This document shows, piece after piece, positions 23,501 through 35,500 of a DNA stretch of 64,000 nucleotides. The notes beneath the pieces were generated by a model. It worked only from the letters and a program-made list of their open reading frames with translations. It did not search any database and was not told where the DNA came from. The translations under genes were made by a program, and so were the position numbers. This DNA comes from Mytilus trossulus. Lineage: Eukaryota > Mollusca > Bivalvia > Mytilida > Mytilidae. The stretch spans positions 74,708,457-74,772,456 of the forward strand of contig NC_086374.1 in the NCBI RefSeq assembly GCF_036588685.1, in the 5' to 3' direction. Each line of letters starts with the position of its first letter. Position 1 is the stretch's first letter.

Positions 23501-26500
23501 TAGAGAAAGTATTTCATAAAATAAGCTGAACATCCATCTGACCCTGTAACTATATCGTTTGGCCATTTTAATTTTCTCTTATGACTGTTATTTAAGATAT
23601 CCATATGTATTTGGCTTCCTTATGTTGCTTGTTTTATTTTTATTTAAATGTTATTGAATATTAAACATTTATATTTTTTGTTAAGCAAAGACTTATTTTG
23701 TATTATTTCCGTTAAGGTATGACACAAGCAATTATACCTACATTGGTCGAGAAAGGAATACAAGCCGTCTCTGTTGGTGTGAACCCTGGAACCAGTCCAC
23801 CAGCAGTGCCAAATCTATTCAGGTGGCAATTTGAAGAGAAAGAAGTACTAGGAACATGGCATGCAGGTGCGATATCTATTAGAACTAATACTAGTTTTAA
23901 CAGATTTTATATTTCAAATACTAGACTACACTATGAAAATTTTAAAGAAATAGTGACGTAAGTATGAACATCAATGAAAATGAAGAAAACCATTATGATT
24001 AAAATCTTGCTATCAATCTTAACAGTCTTTGCATTGGCTTGTCTCTGTTTTACGATGTCTCTGTTTTACGGTGTAATCTGTTAAATAGGTTATACCATTG
24101 TCATTTCAAGACTCCTCTATCATTTCCTGGTAAATGCATGCTGGCTAGTTCCAAGTCTTCTGTTATCTTTTATTTAGATATAATATGTTCGCTAGATACT
24201 AGGGGTACTACAATTAGTTTAATCATGATTGATAATTACTGACATTATATTAGGAGGATATCCACTAAACCCTGGTCCAGATCCTGCCCATCCCGGAGGA
24301 CTCTCACGAAAAGATTGTGTGGTAGTTGAGAATGTTACAGAAGCTTTGTGTTTCGCCTTCAGAACAGACAACAGTGGCCCCCCTGAAAATATTGAAGTAA
24401 GTTATTTATCAAATGGTCGTGTAAATATAGATATGTACCCTTTCATACTACTTTTTATCCAAATACAGAAATATATGTACTCATGCATTTTATCGAAAGC
24501 GAGAACACAAAAATAAAACAGCTGTCCAACTAGAAATTAGTGCTTGGATGGGAAAATATGTTAATCCCCTCATTTATATAAGTTTTTGAGTACGCCCAGT
24601 TGCATTTAATACAATTTAAAGCTGATGTACTTTTTATTACTATCTTGCATTGATGAATGCGTATATATATATATATATATTTAATTTAGTTTATAAAAGT
24701 GTCATATACTACAGGCAAAGATAGACTTACAAATGTCGATTAATCTCACATAATAGTTTTGTTTCAATTAAAAAGTAAATGTAGCCTCAGAAAAAAAGTG
24801 GCTGCTGGTATCATTGGTATATAAAATGGAACTTACTCGTAAGATAATGTGAGTTTTTTTTTTTTTTTTTTTAAAGAAAGTCATTGTTGATCTTTGTTAT
24901 ATATGATAAAGCATAGTGAAAAAAAATAATATTTTCAGGAAATCTTGAACTACTTCGAAATACTACGTTTACAGTTTCCAGGTGCTGAAATTGATGCTTC
25001 AACATTTGAAGATTATATTGAAGCAATACAACCAATCAAGAATCAACTACCAGTTTTGACACAAGAAATTGGAGATACTTGGATTCAAGGAATCTCTTCA
25101 GATCCCCATAAGCTTACTTTCCAAAGAGCGTTTCAAACAGGACTTGAACTTTGTTTTCATTCAAGTAATATTATGACTTTTAACTTTATGTACAATTAAA
25201 TCAAGTATAAAGCAGAAAAGAAAACAACTGAAGTGCCTTATAAACTCTATACTAAATTATGCTTAGGAGATACCGTCCATCCCCCTATCAGATAAAGAGA
25301 ACGAGTAAGTTTTACATTGTAATTCCAATCTCAGCAATGAGTTTTTGGTATTTGTTTTCGCATAAAAAATACAATTTATGTTTAAGATCAAGGACTTTTG
25401 TTTGATATAGAAGACAAAGGTACGTGTTACTCGAAGAAAATACAGAGTAACATTGCAACACAGTTACATAATGTTTTTTCATTTAATCTCTTTGTTTTGT
25501 CGTGACAGGAAAAGGGGGGGTTACATGTACAAATATTGGATGCTAAACTCAGTACAATTTTGTCAAATCTTAAATCAATGCTTCACCACATCATAAAGAG
25601 CAATTCATGTAATGTGTTTGCTTACTGTTTTTTTTTCTTTTCTTTAAAGATGAATGTAATTATACAGACCCTAGGATAAAAGATGCAGTTAGGTTTCTTG
25701 TCAAAGTACCCGAGCATACATGGGGTCTTCCAAGTGTTAAAGACAACACCAACTGGACAAATGTTGCGTTTCAAAAAGCATTGACAGGTATATTTTTAAA
25801 TGAACGAAATAAGTTATGTATACAGTAAAGAAAACATCTTATAAAGTATCAGTTTGATTTTCTTTTAGAATAGATGATAATGTCGCTGTTTGGTTTCATT
25901 GACATTTCAAAACTATAATTCATAGTTCATTTTATTTTATTATAACAGAGGATAACCATTATTATAGTTTAGCTGAAAACACTGACCCTATAAACGATCA
26001 TAAACTAGCAGGTCCTTGGAACCCACGGTGGTAATGTTTGAAAGACAGTGACTGACCCTCACTGTTTATGTTTCTACAAATATATTTTTTTAACTGGCCC
26101 TTGAATGACAAACATTGTCATATAACGAGACGTAAAATGTATTCTAAGAGACGACACTGAGAAAACAAAAAAGCAGCTTCTAACTAGTGATTATTTAACA
26201 CGATTTTTTACCGGGTTCCACAACTCAAACAGTCCTTGTTTACCAAAAAATGTACGTAAAAGATAGTTTAGTAAGTGTCCCTTTAGCGCCAAACCTTCTG
26301 TTAGCCATTAACGGTACCAGTAAAACACATTCAGACTCGATTAGCGAAAACTGTTTCCCTGCAACCTGTATAATGTTGTATACTAGTATTCTCTATTGAT
26401 GATTTTTTATAAGTTATAATCTTCCTTATTTCAATAGAAAATACTACTTAAAATCAGGCATTTAGCAGACGATATTTGTTTATTCAAAGATTTGCGCCAA

Positions 26501-29500
26501 TAATAAAAATACAGTAGCTCTAGATTATCGTACTACCTCAGGCATAGATTACCTTAGCTGTATTTGGCAAAACTTTTTGGAATTTTGGTCCGTACTGCTC
26601 TTCAATTTCGTACTTTATTTGGCTATTTTAACTTTTTGGATTCGAGCGTCACTGATGAGTCTGTTGAAGACGAAACGCGTGTCTGGTGTATATACAAAAT
26701 TTAGTCCTGGTTTCTACATGTATGATGAGTTTATTTACCTGCAACATGTCTTTACGTTGTTTTCAAACACTTTAGACCACACAAAAGTCGTAAAATCATT
26801 TATAGTTTTATTATGAGGGCAACTGTACTGCTCTCTTTTTTGCCTTGATCTTTTCTTATTCGAGTGGTGAAAGAAATAACGACAACTAAAAGCAAGTAAT
26901 ATGAATATTAAAACGTAAATATATTTTGACATGGTTCTCGTTAATTATGTTTAAGGTTCAAACTACAGAAATTGTGTAATGGCATGGCAAGAACAGCGAG
27001 AATTCTTACACATGGCATTAGATAAATTAGGCAACCATCCACTTGCCGATATTGTAGAATATCTATTGTCCGAAACTAATCCAGTAGACCCTGATGTTGG
27101 AGGTAAGAAAGCTTATACAAAACCAATTCACGATTTAGATGATTGTAAATGTAAAATGCGATTGTGTTCAGAAAATTAAAATGCAGTACGATGTTGTATA
27201 ACATACAACCGACTTATTTGAGTCAAGACTTCTGTTGGTACTTGTATCGTAGTCACCGTTATTAGCATTCTAACTAAAATATTCTATTGACAAAATTTCT
27301 ATTCCTATTCGATCGCAAATAACAAATAATCGGTCTAGATTTTAAAAAAAAATCGTATTTCAAATAATTAGGCCTCTGCCATTACAAGCACCTAGTGCAG
27401 TAACATTAGTAAAGTTAACGTACAACATGCATATTGCTGGATCTGCCGTGATCTTCGAAAAACTTTTCCAAAAATTTTCATCACCAATCAAAACGAAACT
27501 TCAGAGTAACCGTGGTGATACGATGTTGGTACTAAAAAAAATCAAAATATGTGTTTCATTACTTTAAATCCAAGTCCCCCCTACCATAGTATAAAATATT
27601 TTACATCTCTAATGTTTACTCCAGTATTAATTTCTTCTTTCTAAACTAAATGCCAGATTGAAAGAATGCGTTTAACATTTTATCTGAAACTGACACCATC
27701 ACGATATCTCAATGAATTTGAAATACAGGATACTGCGTTTACAGTTAAGTCTGCTACATATGTTGACTAACTTAACGAAACTGACCACGATGGTCAATTA
27801 ACTCCATTTTTGCTATTGATAACTCACCATTATGTGTATTAACACTGAAGCCGCACCTGTATATGAAAAATGTATCTCGCAGTTAATTCGATATTCCAGG
27901 CCTTATGATTTTTGTCATGATTTCCTTGAAATAGAGTTTCAGAATCTGCCAAAAAGGAAGCCGTTGCATTCTAAATTGTAAAGTTAAAAGCATTCATTCG
28001 AAAGTTTTAAAAATGCCATCAAATAAGGAAAATATGTTTCGTAGATAGATGACTGTGAATATTTTCAACTTTATAATTTGTACATGCAATGAGTATTACG
28101 ACTGATGGCACTAATGAGACAGGAACAGCTGCTTACTTTTGGGGGGTTCTATGTGGGTTTTGTGTTACTTAATCTTTTATATTAGTTTTCTGTGTAGTAA
28201 CTTTTAATTGTTGTTTGTCTTTATTTTTATTGTTTTATTTTTTGCGATGGTGATGTTTGTTTTTACTAGATTTATGTTGTTTTGGTTGACGTGATACCTT
28301 CTGTCTTTCTTCATCTACAGCTAGTAGCTTGTAAAAATAACTCTTCTTATATTAATGTAGCACGACTTTTAAATACTACAGTTTATTGGAAAGTTGAATC
28401 ATAAAGGAACGTTATCAAGCTCAGTATATGTTTACTCTTAATACTGTGTTTTATGAAAAGAAACATGCTTTTGAAGTCTGTGTTTATTTGTTTACAAATC
28501 ATTTTAAATTGATATAGAACGTTAATATTTAACTACATAATACTATTTCGATTATCAGCTGGAACTATTATAGAATAAAAGTCTCAGTTATCAGTGACAA
28601 TTTAGTTCAGAAATTAAAAGAATATAGTTACATTTCAAAATTATATTACAATAGCACATTGTATGAACAAAAGGATGATAAGAAGCTCGTATACCAAGCT
28701 AAGTCAAGTGTAAAAATTTAAAATATGAACCAAATTAAACTAACTGAAATGAAATATTGCTTCGTAAAACAATATATTTTGAAAATAGGCTACACTAAAT
28801 GAATTTCATTTTCCATTACAACTTTATTCTAAAATATTTTACAGAATACCAAATTCAAAACATCACTTCAATTTTAAGCAGAGACTTTGAATGTGAACAG
28901 GGAATGAAGATAGGCTTCAATGGTGATGGATCTTTAAGAACTTTGTATGATCCTTTTAACAAAGTATGTACTTTAAGTAATATGAGTGTGCAAGTAGAAA
29001 AAAAAATATTTCAGGTCACGAGCACTAATTCATTTTTGTGTAAAACATCATGAACATATAGCTTCTATTCTAATAGGTATCACAACATGTTAAAAGCTAA
29101 CCGAAAGACGTTTAGATTTTAATCAGTCTGCTCTCTCTCTTACTCAAAACAAATACACGTATCATATAAACTAAAAGTGTAAAGTATGTAATCGTTTATA
29201 TCAAATAGATAAGTAAGGCCTAAATAATTGAACTAATGTTTTGTTTCTAAATTTTAAACTTTACGCCTTTTCTATGTGTACGACAGTTGAGAAAAAGAGT
29301 ACAGTCAAAATTAATTTATTAACTCCAAAAAAACGCACTAATATGGAAGCAGTTCTTGTCAAAACTATGTTTAAACCATTTAAATAAGTACTGAGAATTA
29401 AAATACACATTCTGAGATTTTAAAACCTAAAATAACACACTGACTGAAATCAAATTACTCAGAGATTTAAAAATAATGAAAAACACACACACAGAATTTA

Positions 29501-32500
29501 AGATTACACACTGAGATTTTAAAAGCACATACTGAGATGAAATGAATTAAAAACACACACATTGAACATTGTTAATTTAACTTTTAGATTTCACAAATAC
29601 ATACGGAGATAACTAGGCAAATTTATAATGAATTCTCATGAGATAAATAATTCAAAAGATTTATATCTTGGTCTCCCGAACCCTCGTCACTAAAATTGAA
29701 CGCATTTTGTTCAACCACCATTCGTAATAGATTTCAAGACTAAACAAGATTTTTGGCTTACTCATATTCATAAGTTTGTTGCCTATAATTCAGATTATTA
29801 TAAACAGTGTCACTATCAGAATTTTTTGCTTCAAAACGTTTGAGTATGAGCCCCTTTTTAAAAAGTCTCCGAACTGCTATCCTGATTTTGCAAAGTAATC
29901 TTTATAGATTTGTTACGTTTATATAAAAGGAACTTTGGCTAAAATTTCACTTCATTGTTTGTCATGTTGTAGATTGTTCCAAAGCTTTCGTAAAATTTTA
30001 ATGCGAGCAAGTTGGAGGTTTTCTTATCCTATTGATCTTTATATATATAACTTAAATTTTCTAATGGTTTTTTTTAAGTCGCCAAATTGAAGGACTCGCG
30101 ATTATACACACAGTAGTTAAATACCATTGAGATTGAGGATATGTGTTTTATAGGTAATATCGTGTTATTTTAGCAATCACACATGAAAAGGTCATATTAA
30201 AACACGTACTGATTAAAATAATTTTCCAAATTATCAGAAAGATGATAGAATAACTATTTGCAATTGCAGGTTAATTGGGCATCAAATGCCTCTAACCCAA
30301 TGGGAGCTATACTATATAACACGTATAATGAATCAGATTTTAATTATATGTCATCATTGTATAATTACTACGGAGGGGCAGGATATGATAAACCTAATTC
30401 TACTAAGAATGCAAATCCAGAGTCTAAACTTTGGAAGACTAAATTAAACAGAATGTGGAGATTAGACCAAGGTATGGATTTCAAATATATAATTCTTACA
30501 TCAACAAGACGTATGACGTCGATTACAACTTCATTTTTTGGTAGGTTTCGTGTTGTTAAGTCTTAATTTTTCTATGTTGCGTCTTCTGTACTATTATTTG
30601 TCTGTTTTTTTTTAATTTTTAGCCATGGCGTTATCTGTTTACATGTCCCTTTGGTATCTTTCGCCCCTCTTTTACAATGTTTTCCATACATGTTTTGTAA
30701 AAAACTATCTTGACCGAAAGTATATGAAGTCATTAATATCAACATCGAAAAGCAACATATAAAAATGTAAGAGGATCTTTATTCCATTAAATACCACTGC
30801 TCCAATTATATTTCATGGTATGTGTAAGTGCTGGATAAAACAAAAGGAATTCAAATATTGTTATTTTTCTTCTGGATTTAGTAATTCAAACCAAAATATA
30901 TATCATCGTTTTTTTAGCTCACCTGTCCCGTAGGCTTTTCTCATCACTTTGCATCCGTCGTCGTCCGTCGTCGTTAACTTTTACAAAAATATTCTTCTTT
31001 GAAACTACCTAGCCAAATTAAACCAAAAATGGCCACAATAGTCATTGGGGTATCTAGTTTAAAAAATGTGTCTGGTGACCTGGGCAACCTACCAAGAGGG
31101 CCGTCATGGCTACAAATATAACATACGGGTAAAATATAGATTTTGGCTTATATCTTGAAACCAAAGCATTTAGAGCAAATCTGACAAGAATTAATTGTTT
31201 ATCAGGTCAAAATCTATCTGCTCTAAAATTTTCAGATGGATTGGAAAACCCATTGTTGGGTTGCTGCCCCTAAATTAGTAATTTTCAGGAAATTTGTTTT
31301 TTTTGGGTTATTATCTTGAATATTATTATAGATAGAGGTAAACTGTGAACAGCAATAATGTTCAGCAAGGTACGATCTACAAATAAGGCAACATGATAAA
31401 AATGGTCAATTGACCCCTTAAGGAGTAATGGTCCTTTATAGTCCATGTTTAACAATTTTTCGTAATTTTTTGAATCTTTTACAAAAATCTTCTCCTTTGA
31501 AACTACTAAGGAAAATTTAACCAAACTTGTCCACAATCATCATTAGGGAATGTAGTTTAAATGTGTCCGTTGACCCGGCCAGCCAACCAAGATGGCCACT
31601 AGGCTAAAAATAGAACACAGGGGTAAAATGTAGATTTTGGTTTATAACTGTGAAACCTAAGTATTTAGAGCAAATCTGACATGGTTAAAATTGTTTATCA
31701 AGCCAACACCTATCTGCCCTGAAATGTTCAGATGAATCGGACAACCGGTTGTTGGGTTGCTACCCCTTAATTGGTAATTTTAAGGAAATTTTGCCTTTTT
31801 TGGTTTCTATCTTGAATATTTTTATAGATAGAGGTAAACTTTAAACATCAATAATGATCAGCAAAGTAAGATCTATCAATAAGCCAAATGACCAAAATGA
31901 TCAGTTGACCCCTTCAGGAGTCATTGCCCTTTATAGTTAATTTTACCATTTTTTCGTAAATTTTTGTAATCTTTTACAAAAATCTTCTCCTCTGAAACTA
32001 CTAAGACAAAATGTAACCAAACTTGTCTACAATCATCTAGGAGTTTCTATTTTGAAAAATATGTCAGATAATCCTGCCCGTGAACCAAGATGGCAGACAT
32101 CGCTAAAAATAGTACATAGGGTAACATGCATTTTTTTGGTTTATATCTCTGAAACTGAAGCATTTAATGCAAATCTGACTGGTGGCAAAATGTTCATCAG
32201 ATTTAGATATCTCTGCCCTGAAATTTTCAGACAAATCCGACAACCAGTTGTTGGGTTGCTGCCCCTGAGTTTCCTGAATGGAAATTTTGCAGTTTTTTGC
32301 TATTATCTTAGATATGATTATAGTATATAATGATATCTTATACTTTAAATTATGATTTTAACCTTATTTAACATGATTTTCAAAGCAGCATCAGTAAATA
32401 CAGGTGAGCGACACAGGCTTTTTAGAGCCTCTATTTTGTAGCGTAACATCAAATTCACCAATAGAAAAAGATGTGCTATGAGTCACATTCAAACAACTCT

Positions 32501-35500
32501 CAATCCAAGTCACAATGTGTAAAAAGTAAACCATCGTAGGTCAAAATATGGCCTTAAACATTGAGCCTTGGTTCACAATGTTTAGCAAGTTATAAAAGGT
32601 ACAACACGACTAGTGTAAAACAATTCACAAAGAAGAAACATCAGTCTAATCGGTTAAATAAACGAAAATCACTTATGAACCACATCAACACACGACAACT
32701 ACTAAACAACAAGTTCCTGTCTTCAGATATGTGCAAAGAAATGCAGCGGGTTTAATCGTTTTAAAAAGTAATACTATATTACACCATAGAAAGACACACT
32801 TTAAAGATCTTTAAAAAATATCAATTGAAATGACTCAACTCGATGAAAAAGAAATATTAACATAAACATTTCTGTAAATATCACTCTGTTCTCAAATAAA
32901 ATGCGCATTATCCTCTAGTTTTTTGTGTATATACTTTTCTTGGCCTACAACATTTCGAATTCCCTTTTTAGTTACTCTTAACAGTTCAAATTTTGTGGAT
33001 ACGTATTGATGAAACAAATACGATTATTAAATTATCATCAATGTCATCAATATATTTGTTTATACTGGATTTTATTTAGATTCGTGTAGATTTGTGCTAG
33101 AACTTGTGATGAAAAATGCGACTGCAAATACATCTTATGGTGCCCCACAGACCATTATAGTAGAATATAATGAACGACAGTCAGACGAAACTTCTCCTGC
33201 CGGTAAAAAAAGTTAAAGTTTTTTTAAAGTACAACCTTACACGGTTCTTACACATGCATACATCACCTGTCATTTAGTAATGTTATTATGTGCTTATAAA
33301 GTCATAGTGAATACTGACAAATCCACCTGGAAAAATGTATTGCACCACCCTGATTTCTCTCAACTAGCACACTATTTTATATGTAGAAAAAAAACGATTC
33401 CAATTATCTATAGTTTTGACAAGGGGATATATCCTGGGTACTGAAAACGGACAATATCTAACTTGGAAAGATTAAACATTAAATAGCACAATTCCTTTTG
33501 TTTGAAAAACGAGAATATGTGTCAATTGCAATGGTTACAATACATACGACAACGTCCAATATCGAATGAAACCACCGTTCACACGATCATCGAAACTAGC
33601 ATATGGATACAATGTTGAATTCTTTGTTATATAAAAAAGAAGATGTGGTATGATTGTCAATGAGACAGCTATCCACAAAAGACCAAAATGACACAAACAT
33701 TAACAACTATAGGTCACCGTACGGCCTTCAACAATGAGCAAAGCCCATACCGCATAGTCAGCTATAAAAGGCCCCGATAAGACAATGTAAAACAATTCAA
33801 ACGACAAACTAACGGCCTTATTTATGTAAAAAAATGAACGAAAAACAAATATGTAACACATAAACAAACGACAACCACTGAATTACAGGCTCCTGACTTG
33901 GGACAGGCACATACATAAATAATGTGGAGGGGTTATGACAGTTTTTGTCATTTCTGTCATTCCTGCTGCATAGGTTGAGCTAATTAGAAACTGAGAATAC
34001 TCTCTCGTTTGTCATAACGACCAATTATGTCCCAGATATGTTCAGTGAATGAATTATTGAAGGATTTGCACCAGTAATGGGGAAAATTCCTACAACAAAC
34101 TCAACAATAAGTAGACGGTTAGGATCGGTGATTCGGCATTGAACATTTTTGTGTTTATTATTACCACTGTTGCATATAATTGTTTTCGTTGAAATAGCAC
34201 AATTTTTTTCTTTTTGAAAGCACACATAGGTATTTTTTCTCGAACATTTTTAATTTATTTATCAATGTGGTCATATGCATGTCATGTCGATAACAGAAAT
34301 TCATAATGTATATACACTTTTGGTCTAAACGTTTCACAGTGCTGAAGATGTTTAAATTTTATGTGTTTAAATATTAACTACAATCCTAACCATGTTAACA
34401 CTTCAACATGTAATACAAAGGTTTAATTCTAGGCACGACTTTAACAGTGTATATTTTGTACATTTTAATGATCTACCCTTGACACATTGTAATCTGCTTT
34501 ATAATTGAATCATTGCTTTATCTAAATCAATGGGTTTGGGAATTTCGAGGCAAACATTTATTCATCATTTTGAATCGCAGATAACCTATGCCAGCTTCAG
34601 CTGTTGTGAAAGATGTCATAAATTATTTGAAAAGACTTACTTGTTGCTACTATCAAATGTAATTGGTCGATGCAATATAATGAATACAGAGCCATATTTT
34701 CTAGCCTTTCGGAACACCAGATATCACTCGTTCAATCTGTAAATGTTGTGAAAACTTTTAAGCATGTTCGTGGTCGAGTTTTTATTGCATTGTGCTGTTT
34801 ATTGTTTGGTTTGGTTATATTCGTGTCATTTTGTTCTTTAATATTGATGGACTCTTTCTAAAACCATTGAAGCCAAAATGCTTTACATTTTCTCAGATTT
34901 TATATCTAATTTTTAAGATAGGACCTATATTGGAGTATTTTCTTATTCTTCACTGCCTCAGCGGTCGGGGTGCAACCTGTACTTTTATCTTCGTACTTCT
35001 ATTAATTCATCTGTATTTATAATGACTCTAGATCTAAATATCCACACAACGATGTTAAATCTACAAATTGGCGGAAGCAAATTGTTGTTCTTCCCTCGTA
35101 GGAATTCAAACTCGTACCATTGAATATTAGGACGGTGTCCGGTGCTATAGACCACTCAACCACATATACTAGCTGGCCGGGTGGTGTAAAGCGCTTATAT
35201 ATAAATAAAAAAAAATCCTAAAAACATCATCACATGAAAATGTATAAATAAAATTAGGTCGAAGATTTTCAGTTATAATACATAATACTCAATATGCTTA
35301 GGGTCATATCTGTGGTACCAACAATACTATGTGAGATGCTGTAATTGATTGATTTGGGATCTCCATTCGAAAAATAGCTGTTGAGAATTTTATACATTCA
35401 CCATAAGAAAAATGTGCTTCAAATGTTCAAACTGAGGTTTTGGTCAAAACGTGCCATATTTAAAAACATGCCACAGTTCCTCATTCATTTATGTCCAATA

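Noticed and set aside
25267-25304. Possible 38-nt exon of gene 3
   Set aside because: It has AG and GT ends, but inserting it breaks the frame, whereas joining exon 7 directly to 25650 keeps phase and gives a sensible protein.
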